DNA of 64,000 nucleotides. Source: an uncultured Bacteroidota bacterium (GTDB lineage: Bacteria; Bacteroidota; Bacteroidia; Flavobacteriales; Flavobacteriaceae). The notes under the pieces are model-generated. The model was not told where the DNA came from and did no database searches. It saw nothing but the letters and a program-made list of their open reading frames with translations. Of this stretch, positions 1-9,080 are shown piece by piece; the first letter of the stretch is position 1, and each line of letters starts with the position of its first letter. The stretch spans positions 62,001 to 126,000 of the forward strand of contig CACEKJ010000001.1 of NCBI GenBank assembly GCA_902560045.1, read 5' to 3'. The translations under genes and the position numbers were made by a program.

Positions 1-1753
1 CGTTTTTATCTGAATCATCAATTTCAAACCTAACACCGTTTTTCTTTAACTTATTAATAATTTGAATGTTATCATTATCTAAAGCAAATTCTAGTATACT
101 ATTTGCAATCTTTTCACCAATTTCATCAACCAATATTAACTCGTCAAAACTGCTATTTAACATATTGTCGATGCTTTCAAAATGTTTTGCCAGCTTTTTA
201 GCAACGGTTTCTCCAACATATCTAATACCTAATCCATATAAAACCCTCTCAAATGGAATTTTTTTGGACTCAATAATTCCCTCTAACAAATTGTTAGCGC
301 TTTTATCAGCCATACGATCTAAATGAACTACTTGGTCAAATTTCAAATCATAGAGATCTGAACAATTCTTGATTAAATTTGCATTAACTAGCAGAGCTAC
401 AGTTTCTTGACCTAAGCCTTCAATATCCAAAGCTTTCCTAGAGATATAATGTTGTATTCTACCTATAATTTGAGGTTTACATCCGTTATAATTTAGACAG
501 TAGTGATTGGCTTCCCCTTCCAACCTGTGTAGTTTTGAACCACATTCAGGACAATATTCTGGAAATTCAAATTTCTTGGAATCCACTGCTCTTTTTGACT
601 TATCAACATTTGTAATTTTTGGTATAATATCTCCACCCTTTTCAACATAAACAAAATCTCCAACTCTAATATCCATAGATTCAATAAAATCAGCATTATG
701 AAGTGATGCGCGTTTTACAATTGTTCCTGCTAAATTTACAGGCTCTAAATTAGCGACAGGCGTTATTGAACCTGTTCTTCCAACCTGAAAAGAAATATTA
801 TTTAAGCTAGTACCAGTATTTTCAGGCTTAAACTTGTAGGCCATTGCCCATCTTGGAAACTTTGAGGTAAAACCAAGAATTTCCCTCTGATAAAAATCAT
901 TCACTTTTAAAACAACCCCGTCTATTTCAAATGGTAATTCAGATCTATTTTTTTCCCAGTGTTGTATAAATTCAAATATTTCTTCAATTGAATCACTATG
1001 CATATGATTTTGAAAAACATTGAACCCTATATTTTTGGCTTTTTCTAAAAAATCAATTTGACTTTTAAATAAATTAGGATTTTCAACAGAATAAAGCAGA
1101 CATTCTAATGGTCTTGTTGAAACCTCCTTACTATCTTGTAATTTTAAACTACCAGAGGCTGTATTTCTTGGATTTTTGAAAGGTTCCTCACCATTATGAA
1201 TTCTTAACTTATTTAGCTCATTAAAGCCTTCAATAGGCATTACAACCTCGCCTCTGGCTTCAAAATTATTTGAGAAATTACCAATTAACTTAAGTGGGAC
1301 CGTAGGGATGGTTTTTATATTAGCTGTTACGTCGTCTCCTTTCACTCCGTCTCCTCTGGTTACTGCTTTTATCAATTCACCGTTGCTATACAGTAAATTA
1401 ATAGAAACACCGTCAAATTTTAATTCACAAGTATATTGAACAGGCTCTTCTATTATCTTTTTAATTCTTTTCTCCCAATCTTTTAAATCTTCTAGGGAGT
1501 AAGAGTTATCTAGGGAGTACATTGGGGTTTCATGAACAGATGTGTTAAAAGATTTTGTAACCTCACCACCTACTCTTTGAGTTGGAGAGTTTTTATCAAA
1601 AAAATCAGGATTTGATTTTTCCAAGTCATTTAACTCCTTGAGCATCATATCAAATTCATAATCAGAAATCAGAGGGTCATCAAGAACATAATACCTATAA
1701 TTATGATCATGAAGTTTTTTCCTAAGACTAAAAATTTTTTCTGATATATTCAT
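1..1753 (-). CDS. ligA: NAD-dependent DNA ligase LigA (3' end outside window)
   Basis: Seals nicks in DNA using NAD+ during replication and repair. My reading of the minus strand is open from ATG at 1753 to the window edge, 584 codons. The adenylation motif KFDG is visible, with the catalytic lysine at about residue 112. The OB-fold region follows, then a four-cysteine zinc finger beginning CPEC at about residue 401, then helix-hairpin-helix repeats. The final BRCT domain lies outside the window, so this is an edge truncation and not a broken gene. It is divergent from the hexosaminidase gene, with about 59 bases between the two start codons. Identification is firm. Confidence 0.96.
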   Translation of the reverse strand, partial: MNISEKIFSLRKKLHDHNYRYYVLDDPLISDYEFDMMLKELNDLEKSNPDFFDKNSPTQRVGGEVTKSFNTSVHETPMYSLDNSYSLEDLKDWEKRIKKIIEEPVQYTCELKFDGVSINLLYSNGELIKAVTRGDGVKGDDVTANIKTIPTVPLKLIGNFSNNFEARGEVVMPIEGFNELNKLRIHNGEEPFKNPRNTASGSLKLQDSKEVSTRPLECLLYSVENPNLFKSQIDFLEKAKNIGFNVFQNHMHSDSIEEIFEFIQHWEKNRSELPFEIDGVVLKVNDFYQREILGFTSKFPRWAMAYKFKPENTGTSLNNISFQVGRTGSITPVANLEPVNLAGTIVKRASLHNADFIESMDIRVGDFVYVEKGGDIIPKITNVDKSKRAVDSKKFEFPEYCPECGSKLHRLEGEANHYCLNYNGCKPQIIGRIQHYISRKALDIEGLGQETVALLVNANLIKNCSDLYDLKFDQVVHLDRMADKSANNLLEGIIESKKIPFERVLYGLGIRYVGETVAKKLAKHFESIDNMLNSSFDELILVDEIGEKIANSILEFALDNDNIQIINKLKKNGVRFEIDDSDKN

Positions 1754-1812
1754 TACATTTATCAAGTTACATTGTAACAAAAAAACTACTCTAAGATAGT
1801 AAATTGAAGCTC

Positions 1813-3393
1813 ATGAATGCACTTAAAATAACTGTTTTTTTTATATTTTTTTCCCATATAAACATTCATTTTTCTCAAAATAATAAGATCATTCCTGAAC
1901 CCTATGAACAAACCATTAAACAAGGGGTTTTTTATTCGATTGAAAGTCCAGATATTATTACAGAATCTGATTTTAATTCTGCTGCTACTCTTCTAAAAGA
2001 TGCTCTTAAAAAATTAAACTTTAAGTCCGATAAAAAATCAAAAAATATTATAAAATTTATAATAAATAAAAATCTTGACATTGAGGAGTATACTCTTTCT
2101 ATCAATCCAAAAGAAATTCAAATTGAGGCATCGTCTAATCTTGGGGCTTTACATGCCTTCCAATCTCTAAATCAATTAATTTTATTTAATAATAAAAAAG
2201 GGGTTTTAAAGATTCAATCTCAGATAATCAATGATTCTCCAAGATTTAAATATAGAGGAATGCATCTTGATGTAGGAAGACATATGTTTTCTCTTGATTT
2301 TATAAAAAAATACATAGACGGATTGGCTATGCTAAAATTCAATAATTTTCATTGGCATTTGACTGAAGATCAAGGGTGGAGGGTTGAAATAGAGAAATAT
2401 CCAGAGTTAAATAATATCGGTTCATTCAGGGATTCTACATTAACTGGTCATTACACTGATAAACCATGGCAGTTTGATAAAACTAGGTATGGAGGTTTTT
2501 ATACTAAAAAAGAAATTAATGAGGTCGTCAGATACGCTAGCGATAGAGGAATTAATGTTATTCCAGAAATTGAAATGCCAGGTCATTCTCAGGCGGCCGT
2601 GTCCTCATATCCAGAACTGGGATGTACTGGTGAGCAAGTTGGAGTTGCTCCATTATGGGGTGTATTCAAAGAAATTTATTGTAGTAAAAATGAAACTTTT
2701 GATTTTTTAGAAGATATTATTGACGAAGTAGTTGAACTTTTTCCTGGAAAATACATACATATTGGTGGAGACGAAGCACCTAAAACAAATTGGAAAGCGT
2801 GTGGAAATTGTCAAAATGTGATTAAACGTGAAGAATTAAAAGATGAACATGAATTACAGAGCTATTTTATCACTCGAATGGAGAAGTACATTAATTTAAA
2901 AGGAAAGCAAATCATTGGGTGGGATGAGATCTTAGAAGGAGGATTAGCTCCTAATGCAACAGTTATGTCATGGAGAGGTGTTTCAGGTGGTATAGAAGCT
3001 GCAAAAATGAATCATGAAGTAATTATGACTCCAAATGCAACTTGTTATCTAGATCATTATCAAGCAAAAGACACTGGCAATGAACCTCTTGCGATTGGTG
3101 GTTATACCCCAATTGAAGAGATTTTCAATTATGAGCCAATCCCTAATGAATTGGATAAAAGTCTTCATAAATATGTGATAGGTGCCCAAGGAAATGTATG
3201 GACAGAGTACATGAAAACAAGCAAACAAGTTGAGTACATGGTTTTTCCAAGAATATTTGCATTATCAGAAGTTGTATGGTCAAAAAATAAGCCATCATTT
3301 GAAGTATTTGAAAAAAAGGTAATTGACTTCTACCCTATTTTAAATGATATGGACATAAATTACTCTAAACACTTAGAAAGATTGGAAGAATGA
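1813..3393 (+). CDS. Family GH20 beta-N-acetylhexosaminidase, exported
   Basis: Removes terminal N-acetylglucosamine or N-acetylgalactosamine from chitin or peptidoglycan oligosaccharides. I place the start at ATG 1813 because it begins a clean signal peptide; an in-frame TTG three codons earlier is less likely. A GH20b-type N-terminal domain (about residues 20-145) precedes the TIM-barrel domain. Visible motifs are HWHLTEDQGWR and HIGGDEAP, with the catalytic Asp-Glu pair at about residues 320-321, and MSWRG later. Length is 526 residues, normal for the family. The stop overlaps the cutC start (ATGA), so the two are translationally coupled. Periplasmic or outer-membrane location is inferred. 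Confidence 0.93.
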   Translation: MNALKITVFFIFFSHINIHFSQNNKIIPEPYEQTIKQGVFYSIESPDIITESDFNSAATLLKDALKKLNFKSDKKSKNIIKFIINKNLDIEEYTLSINPKEIQIEASSNLGALHAFQSLNQLILFNNKKGVLKIQSQIINDSPRFKYRGMHLDVGRHMFSLDFIKKYIDGLAMLKFNNFHWHLTEDQGWRVEIEKYPELNNIGSFRDSTLTGHYTDKPWQFDKTRYGGFYTKKEINEVVRYASDRGINVIPEIEMPGHSQAAVSSYPELGCTGEQVGVAPLWGVFKEIYCSKNETFDFLEDIIDEVVELFPGKYIHIGGDEAPKTNWKACGNCQNVIKREELKDEHELQSYFITRMEKYINLKGKQIIGWDEILEGGLAPNATVMSWRGVSGGIEAAKMNHEVIMTPNATCYLDHYQAKDTGNEPLAIGGYTPIEEIFNYEPIPNELDKSLHKYVIGAQGNVWTEYMKTSKQVEYMVFPRIFALSEVVWSKNKPSFEVFEKKVIDFYPILNDMDINYSKHLERLEE

Positions 3394-4013
3394 TTATTGA
3401 AGTATGTGCTGATTCCTATGAATACGCTGAAAAAGCTGAAAAAGCAGGTGCAGACAGAATTGAATTGTGTAAACACCTACATTTAGACGGATTAACCCCG
3501 AACTATAAAACTGCAAAAAAAACAATAGAAAATTTAAACATCCCTGTATTTGTATTAATTAGACCCAGGCATGGTGATTTCAATTATTCTGAAAAAGAAT
3601 TTGAGCTAATGAAAGCTGATATCGTTAAATTCAAAGAAATGGGCTGTAAAGGAATTGTTTCAGGTATTTTAAACAATGATAATACAATAGATATTAAAAG
3701 AACTAATGAGTTGGTTAACTTATCTAGACCCTTGGAATTTACTTTTCACAGGGCATTTGATGTGGTGACTGATCCGCTAAAAGAATTAGAAAAACTCATC
3801 CAATTAGGCGTTGAGAGGGTTTTAACTTCTGGACAGAAACAAAAAGCAGTCAAAGGAATAGAATTACTGAAAGAATTAAAAAAAAATGCAAAAGATAAAA
3901 TTATAATAATGCCTGGAAGCGGAATTAATAAATTAAATATTATGAATTTTAGATCTTTTAATGAAATTCACGGATCATTTAAAAATGAAATTAATACTAA
4001 TGTTTTGCTTTAA
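3390..4013 (+). CDS. cutC: CutC family protein, short at the C-terminus
   Basis: CutC proteins are TIM-barrel proteins historically linked to copper tolerance; their biochemical role is unsettled. The N-terminus IIEVCADSYEYAEKAEKAGADRIELC and the inner segments VLIRPRHGDF, GIVSGIL and TFHRAFDV are characteristic. At 207 residues it lacks roughly 35-40 C-terminal residues of typical members (E. coli CutC has about 248), ending soon after the HGS segment. It overlaps the hexosaminidase stop by 4 bases and the convergent prmC by 17 bases. The frame is open throughout. The shortening may be natural trimming or functional decay. Confidence 0.88.
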   Translation: MIIEVCADSYEYAEKAEKAGADRIELCKHLHLDGLTPNYKTAKKTIENLNIPVFVLIRPRHGDFNYSEKEFELMKADIVKFKEMGCKGIVSGILNNDNTIDIKRTNELVNLSRPLEFTFHRAFDVVTDPLKELEKLIQLGVERVLTSGQKQKAVKGIELLKELKKNAKDKIIIMPGSGINKLNIMNFRSFNEIHGSFKNEINTNVLL

Positions 4014-4830
4014 TAAATCTTGGAAATCCTGCAAAATCTTTTTTAACAGAAAAATTTAATTTACTATTTAACAATTCGGTTTTTAATTCACTACTAAACC
4101 TTTTATTTATTTCAAAATAAATCATTCCCTTACTTTTTAGACCATATTTTGAAAAATTAATAATTTCCAGATAATATTTTAAAGGTTCATTATCATCAAC
4201 AAAGAGAGCTAAATCTGGTTCAAAATCTAATACATTTTGTTTCATTATTATTTTTTCAGATTCTAATACATAAGGAGGGTTTGAAACAATAACATCATAT
4301 TTTTTATGGGATTTATATTTAAAAATATCAGCATTAATAAAATTAACCTCAACATTATTCAGCTTTGCATTTTCTTTAGCAACTTCAAGTGCGTCTTTTG
4401 AAATATCAATTGCGGTAACTTTTGCATTAGGTAGATTTTTAGCAAGGCTTATTGCAATGCAACCACTCCCCGTCCCTATGTCTAAAATATTTTTTCCGTC
4501 TAAATCTTCTTTTAACATTAATCTAACCAACTCTTCAGTTTCAGGCCTTGGAATCAAAACCGAACTATTAACCTTAAATTCCATATCCATAAAGCTTGTC
4601 TTACCTAAAACATACTGTATGGGTTCATGAGTTTTCAATCTTTCTAATGCACTTTGAAAAAAGGTTTGATTTGATTTGTTCAGATCAATCTCATTAGCTA
4701 ATAGAATTTTTGATCTAGGGATTTTTAAGGAATCCTCTGACAATAAATTAAAAATAGAGTTCAACTCATCCATTTCATAAATCGATGAAAGCTCTGAAAT
4801 CATTTTTAATTTAAAATCTTGTAATGTCAT
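3997..4830 (-). CDS. prmC: Release factor glutamine methyltransferase PrmC
   Basis: Methylates the glutamine of the GGQ motif in peptide-chain release factors, using S-adenosylmethionine. The SAM-binding loop LDIGTGSGCIAISLA is visible at about residues 117-131, and the catalytic NPPYV motif follows near residue 184. The N-terminal helical domain with YVLG is present. Length is 277 residues, as expected. The ATG overlaps the TGA of the upstream acetyltransferase (ATGA), so the two form an operon. Its 3' end overlaps convergent cutC. Confidence 0.94.
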   Translation of the reverse strand: MTLQDFKLKMISELSSIYEMDELNSIFNLLSEDSLKIPRSKILLANEIDLNKSNQTFFQSALERLKTHEPIQYVLGKTSFMDMEFKVNSSVLIPRPETEELVRLMLKEDLDGKNILDIGTGSGCIAISLAKNLPNAKVTAIDISKDALEVAKENAKLNNVEVNFINADIFKYKSHKKYDVIVSNPPYVLESEKIIMKQNVLDFEPDLALFVDDNEPLKYYLEIINFSKYGLKSKGMIYFEINKRFSSELKTELLNSKLNFSVKKDFAGFPRFIKAKH

Positions 4831-5324
4831 TGTAGCTTCTTAGTCATATGTACATCACAATTATGATGACTAGTATCACCCATTGGCCCATTTAAATTTT
4901 TAAAACCAAATATTTTATAAAGATGGTGCGATGTTTTCAAAGCCGATGTTGATTCTAGATAACAAACATCGTACTTAACTTCCTTTGCAAAGTCTAAGCA
5001 TAATCTCAAAAGATATTTACCTAATCCTTTTCCCCTTAATGAACTATGAAAATAAAACTTTTGGAGCTCACATATATTATCATCAATACCACTAAGTTGC
5101 TTTATCCCGCAGCCTCCAAAAATACTTCCCTCCTTTTCAACTACATAATATATAGATCTAGAATCTTGGTAAGCCTCATACATGCTTAAGGTTTCTTTAT
5201 CGGCATAAGCTGTTCCAACTAATGGTAATCCTAACTCATAAAATACTCCCTTTATAACGTGACATACTTGCTCGTTATCATTCTTCTCAATAACCCTTAT
5301 GTTATATCCATTATATTGAAGCAT
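4827..5324 (-). CDS. GNAT family N-acetyltransferase
   Basis: Acetyl-CoA-dependent acetyltransferase of unknown substrate. The GNAT core is seen in the segment ELQKFYFHSSLRGKGLGKYLL, whose RGKGLGK loop matches the acetyl-CoA pyrophosphate-binding motif A. Length is 165 residues, a single domain. It is the first gene of a two-gene operon with prmC (4-base overlap), an arrangement that suggests co-expression but does not identify a substrate. It is divergent from ribD. Confidence 0.88.
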   Translation of the reverse strand: MLQYNGYNIRVIEKNDNEQVCHVIKGVFYELGLPLVGTAYADKETLSMYEAYQDSRSIYYVVEKEGSIFGGCGIKQLSGIDDNICELQKFYFHSSLRGKGLGKYLLRLCLDFAKEVKYDVCYLESTSALKTSHHLYKIFGFKNLNGPMGDTSHHNCDVHMTKKLQ

Positions 5325-5331
5325 TTTATAC

Positions 5332-5339
5332 TATTTTTG
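5332..5339 (+). promoter_or_regulatory. TAnnTTTG -7 promoter element of ribD
   Basis: The octamer TATTTTTG matches the Bacteroidetes -7 consensus. Its last base is only 4 bases before the GTG of ribD, so transcription would begin at or next to the start codon. No convincing TTG -33 element at the usual distance was found, so the call rests on the -7 match and position. Confidence 0.55.
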
Positions 5340-5343
5340 TATT

Positions 5344-6366
5344 GTGAATATACACGAAAAATATATTAGTAGATGTATTGAACTTGGTAAATTGGGCATA
5401 GGAAATACTTATCCTAATCCAAGCGTTGGTTGCTGCATAGTCTTAGACGATAAAATTATTGGAGAAGGTTATACTTCAAAGGCTGGTGGAAACCATGCAG
5501 AGGTTAATGCAATAAATTCGGTTGAGGATAAATCACTTTTGAAACTTTCTACTATTTATGTGACACTGGAACCATGTTGTCATAACGGAAAAACACCTCC
5601 ATGTGTTGACAAAATTATTGCATCTGGAATGAAAAAAGTGGTTATTGGAATCAAAGACCCTAACCCACTTGTTTGTGGAAAAGGAATTGAAAAACTAAAA
5701 GAAAATGGAATTGAAGTAATTTCTGGAGTTTTAAAAAAAGAGTGTATAGAGCACCATAAAAGATTCCTCAGCTTCATTATAAATAAAAGACCATATATAA
5801 TTCTTAAGTGGGCAGAAACCGCTGACGGACATATTGCCCCAAAACAAAAGGATGTTAATGAACCCTATTGGATTTCTAATTCAAAATCAAGAGAATTAGT
5901 TCACAAGTGGAGAAGTAAGGAACAAGCAATTTTGGTTGGTGCTCAAACGATTCGTGAAGACGACCCAAGGCTAACAACAAGAGATTGTGAAGGGAAAAAT
6001 TGTGATATATATATATTGTCAAAAAAAGGACTTAAAAAAAAATATAAAATTTTCAATCAAGACTCAAAAGTTACAGTTCTTGACGGCGAAGAAATTAACT
6101 TTAATAAAAACTTAGCTAAACAAATATGCGATAAACTTTATGACGATAAAATTCTTTCTGTCATTATTGAAGGAGGAACTAAAACATTATCAAATTTTAT
6201 CGATTCTGATATGTGGGATGAAATGAGAGTTTTTAAAACTCAAGAGATATTAGGAGATGGAGTTAAAGGGCCTAAAATAAAATTCAATGCAAAAAGAAAA
6301 GTTCAAATTGAAAACAACATACTTGAATATCACTTAAACAATGGGGTAACTTTTTCCAGCATATAA
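5344..6366 (+). CDS. ribD: Bifunctional riboflavin biosynthesis protein RibD (deaminase/reductase)
   Basis: Carries out the deamination and ring-sugar reduction steps of riboflavin synthesis. The N-terminal deaminase has the zinc site HAEVNAI (about residue 50) and PCCHNGKTPPC. The C-terminal reductase begins near residue 146 with RPYIILKWAETADG and includes the late motif IIEGGTKTLSNF. Length is 340 residues. The start is GTG at 5344: the N-terminus MNIHEKYISRCIELGKLG matches the family and no in-frame ATG exists nearby. A -7 element sits directly upstream, so the mRNA may be leaderless. The 3' end overlaps the convergent thioesterase by 37 bases. Confidence 0.95.
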   Translation: MNIHEKYISRCIELGKLGIGNTYPNPSVGCCIVLDDKIIGEGYTSKAGGNHAEVNAINSVEDKSLLKLSTIYVTLEPCCHNGKTPPCVDKIIASGMKKVVIGIKDPNPLVCGKGIEKLKENGIEVISGVLKKECIEHHKRFLSFIINKRPYIILKWAETADGHIAPKQKDVNEPYWISNSKSRELVHKWRSKEQAILVGAQTIREDDPRLTTRDCEGKNCDIYILSKKGLKKKYKIFNQDSKVTVLDGEEINFNKNLAKQICDKLYDDKILSVIIEGGTKTLSNFIDSDMWDEMRVFKTQEILGDGVKGPKIKFNAKRKVQIENNILEYHLNNGVTFSSI

Positions 6367-6734
6367 TCAGGACATCTTACTGGTCTTTTTGTTTTTTTAT
6401 TTAAAAAAGCAAGTACAGTACTTCCCTTTACGACTATATCATTTTCCCTTTTTATAATGTAGTTGAAGATTAATCTTGAAGTCGGAATTTTATGTAGCTC
6501 CACGCTAACATCTAACTCATCGTCAAAATATGCAGGCTTTAAATATTGTACATTTAGTTTAGAAACCGGTAAAATAATTCCAGACTTTTCCATTTCACTG
6601 TAAGACAAACCAAGATTTGAAATCCATGAAATTCTAGCTTCTTCAAAATAATTTACATAACTTCCGTGGTGTACCAAACCCATTTGATCTGTTTCACAAT
6701 AACGTACTTTTATTCTTTTAGAAAATTTTTTCAT
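6330..6734 (-). CDS. Acyl-CoA thioesterase, hotdog fold (YbgC/FadM-like)
   Basis: Single-domain 4HBT hotdog protein, 134 residues, predicted to hydrolyse acyl-CoA thioesters. The motif RVRYCETDQMGLVHHGSYVNYFEEAR carries the conserved aspartate of the YbgC class near residue 16, followed by the hotdog helix and strands. No Tol-Pal genes adjoin, so a link to the cell envelope cannot be argued from context. The C-terminal coding sequence overlaps the 3' end of ribD by 37 bases on the other strand, the longest convergent overlap in the window. Confidence 0.88.
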   Translation of the reverse strand: MKKFSKRIKVRYCETDQMGLVHHGSYVNYFEEARISWISNLGLSYSEMEKSGIILPVSKLNVQYLKPAYFDDELDVSVELHKIPTSRLIFNYIIKRENDIVVKGSTVLAFLNKKTKRPVRCPDYMLEKVTPLFK

Positions 6735-6932
6735 TATTCACAAAAAAAAGGGTTAAAAACTGATTATTTTTTAATGATTAAAACCTCGAAAAAAAAAATT
6801 TAAAAAACAACCCTTTTTAATTTTTTTTTTAAAAAATTTGTTTACATATTTGTTATTCAAGTTTTGGTAGACGTATGAATCCATACTAAATCAAAAGTGG
6901 ACTTAAATTCTGACAATTTAATTATTTAATAA
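6735..6932. other. AT-rich region between divergent thioesterase and dnaA, with an inverted repeat
   Basis: This 198-base gap consists largely of A and T tracts. An inverted repeat pairs AAAAGGGTT (about 6745-6755) with AACCCTTTT (about 6811-6820). The T-rich tract after the right arm could act as a terminator-like element or an easily melted segment. I see no match to the DnaA box TTATCCACA or a close variant, so an origin is not supported, although it lies directly before dnaA. It must contain the dnaA promoter, but no exact TAnnTTTG was found; CATATTTG near 6847 differs at one position. Confidence 0.4.
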
Positions 6933-8360
6933 ATGAATGTAAATGCTAATTCTGTGTGGTCTGACTGTCTTAAGTTTATTAAGGACAACATTCAACCACA
7001 AGCTTACAAGACATGGTTTGAGCCAATTAAAGCAATTAAATTAGCAGACAAAGTTTTAAGCGTTGAAGTTCCAAGCAAATTCTTTTACGAGTGGCTAGAA
7101 GAACATTATGTGAAGATTTTAAAGGTAGCATTACAAAAAACACTTGGTGATGATGCCAAACTTGTTTACATAATTAAAATGGAAAACACTTTTGGGAATT
7201 CACAAGCATTCACTGAAAAGATTCCTAGCTCAAACAGTTCTTCCTTTTCTGCGCAAAATGCAACAACTCCTATTAATAGATCTGTTCCAGAATTAAAAAA
7301 CCCGTTTATTATTCCGGGGATAAAAAATGTTAAAGTTGAGTCTCAATTAAATCCTAATTACACATTTGAAAATTTCTTAGAAGGTGATTCAAATAGGCTT
7401 GCAAGAAATGCAGGGATAGCTGTAGCTAACAAGCCAGGTGGAACTTCATTTAACCCATTTTTAATATTTGGTGGAGTTGGATTAGGAAAAACTCACTTAG
7501 CAAATGCAATTGGGATCGATATCAAAAAAAGTTATCCTGAAAAAACTGTTCTTTACACAACCGCTGAAAAATTTACTCAACAATATATTGAAGCTGTAAA
7601 AAAGAATAATAGAAATGATTTTATTTACTTCTATCAAATTATTGATGTTTTAATCATCGATGACATTCAATTCTTTTCTGGTAAACCCGGAACACAAGAT
7701 GTGTTTTTCCACATATTTAATCATCTACACCAAAATGGTAGACAGGTGGTATTGACAAGTGATAAGCCACCTGTTGACATGCAGGATATAGAGCTTAGGT
7801 TATTATCTAGATTTAAGTGGGGTCTTTCCGCTGAGCTACAGAAACCAGACTTTGAAACTCGAGTTTCAATTTTAAAAAATAAACTTTACCGTGACGGAAT
7901 TGAAATGAACGAAGATGTGATTCATTACGTTGCAAAAAACATCAAAAGTAATGTTCGTGAATTAGAGGGTGCGATAATTTCACTAATAGCTCAGGCTTCT
8001 TTTAACAGAAAAGAAATTAACATTGCATTGGCAAAAGAAATTATAGAAAAATTTGTAAAAAACACTAAGAGGGAAGTATCTATTGATTACATTCAAAAGA
8101 TTGTTTCTGACTATTTCCAAATGGATATACCTACTCTTCAATCAAAAACAAGAAAAAGACATATTGTACAGGCTAGACAACTTGCAATGTTTTTTGCAAA
8201 GAAATATACCAAAGCTTCATTAGCAAGTATCGGCTCTCAAATTGGAAAAAGAGATCATGCAACTGTTCTGCACGCTTGTAAAACTGTAGATAATTTATCC
8301 TCAACTGACAAGCAATTTAGAAAGTTTGTTGAAGATCTTGGAAAGAAACTTTCTGTTTAA
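6933..8360 (+). CDS. dnaA: Chromosomal replication initiator protein DnaA
   Basis: Binds DnaA boxes and melts the origin to start chromosome replication. Domain I is at the N-terminus (SVWSDCLKFIKDNIQPQAYKTWF). The AAA+ domain III has Walker A GGVGLGKTHLANAI near residues 180-193 and Walker B VLIIDDIQFF. The C-terminal DNA-binding domain IV shows SLASIGSQIGKRDHATVLHACK. Length is 475 residues, typical. It is followed in the same frame, 12 bases after its stop, by the conserved start of a methyltransferase, so the two are probably co-transcribed. Confidence 0.97.
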   Translation: MNVNANSVWSDCLKFIKDNIQPQAYKTWFEPIKAIKLADKVLSVEVPSKFFYEWLEEHYVKILKVALQKTLGDDAKLVYIIKMENTFGNSQAFTEKIPSSNSSSFSAQNATTPINRSVPELKNPFIIPGIKNVKVESQLNPNYTFENFLEGDSNRLARNAGIAVANKPGGTSFNPFLIFGGVGLGKTHLANAIGIDIKKSYPEKTVLYTTAEKFTQQYIEAVKKNNRNDFIYFYQIIDVLIIDDIQFFSGKPGTQDVFFHIFNHLHQNGRQVVLTSDKPPVDMQDIELRLLSRFKWGLSAELQKPDFETRVSILKNKLYRDGIEMNEDVIHYVAKNIKSNVRELEGAIISLIAQASFNRKEINIALAKEIIEKFVKNTKREVSIDYIQKIVSDYFQMDIPTLQSKTRKRHIVQARQLAMFFAKKYTKASLASIGSQIGKRDHATVLHACKTVDNLSSTDKQFRKFVEDLGKKLSV

Positions 8361-8372
8361 ATAGCCTCCACA

Positions 8373-9080
8373 ATCAAAGGAAACTTATATATAATACCTA
8401 GTTCAATTAGTGAAATCAATCTCTTTCCAGAGATCAATAAAACGATAATAAACTCTATTGATTATTTTGTAGTAGAGAATATTAAAGTGTCCTTTGGCTT
8501 TGTTAAAAAAATATGTCCAGATAAAATTCTAAATTATGAGAATTTTGAATTGCTTAATGAAAAAGATCCAGTTCAAACTTCACAACAACTTAAGCCATGT
8601 TTAGATGGTAAAGATATTGGCCTGCTTACGGATGCAGGTTGTCCAAATATAGCAGATCCCGGATCTAAATTAATTCTCCATGCACATCAAAATGATATCA
8701 ATGTCATACCTCTTGTTGGCCCATCCTCTATTTTACTTGCAATGATGAGCTCTGGCTTAAATGGAAATAACTTTAGTTTTAACGGGTATTTTCCTGTAGA
8801 TAAAAATGAGAGAATAAAGAGGATAAAACAATTAGAGATTTTATCAAAAAATCATAATCAATCACAAATTTTTATTGAAACCCCTTATCGGAATAAAGCA
8901 TTATTTGAAGATTTAATAAAAAGTTTAAATGACAATACATTGTTGTGTATAGCAACAAATATAGGCTCCAAAAAAGAAAGGATTAAGACATTGTCGGTTA
9001 ACGACTGGAAAAGAAAAAAATTGAATTTAGAAAAAAATCCTACAATTTTTATATTTCACTGGGGAGATCTTATTTTTTAA
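8373..9080 (+). CDS. Small RsmI-like SAM-dependent methyltransferase (tetrapyrrole methylase fold), probable ATC start
   Basis: The protein belongs to the tetrapyrrole methylase fold, resembling the shorter Bacteroidetes relatives of RsmI, which modifies 16S rRNA. Visible signatures are LLTDAGCPNIADPG, VIPLVGPSSILLAMMSSGL and IFIETPYRN. The first conventional start in frame is GTG at 8487, but that would delete the family's conserved opening. The reading frame is open back to the dnaA stop, and translation from ATC 8373 gives KGNLYIIPSSISE, matching the normal N-terminus and a family length of 235 residues. I therefore infer an ATC start (ATA 8361 is an alternative). The 3' end overlaps mltG by 11 bases. 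Confidence 0.82.
   Translation: MKGNLYIIPSSISEINLFPEINKTIINSIDYFVVENIKVSFGFVKKICPDKILNYENFELLNEKDPVQTSQQLKPCLDGKDIGLLTDAGCPNIADPGSKLILHAHQNDINVIPLVGPSSILLAMMSSGLNGNNFSFNGYFPVDKNERIKRIKQLEILSKNHNQSQIFIETPYRNKALFEDLIKSLNDNTLLCIATNIGSKKERIKTLSVNDWKRKKLNLEKNPTIFIFHWGDLIF

Noticed and set aside
6735-6932. Replication origin next to dnaA
   Set aside because: No TTATCCACA-type boxes or clusters are visible; AT richness alone is not enough in this genome. A single TTATCAACA inside ligA is chance.
8361-9080. Pseudogene (start lost) for the RsmI-like methyltransferase
   Set aside because: The frame is intact, conserved motifs are complete and the N-terminus is preserved right up to the ATC; decay would not keep it so.
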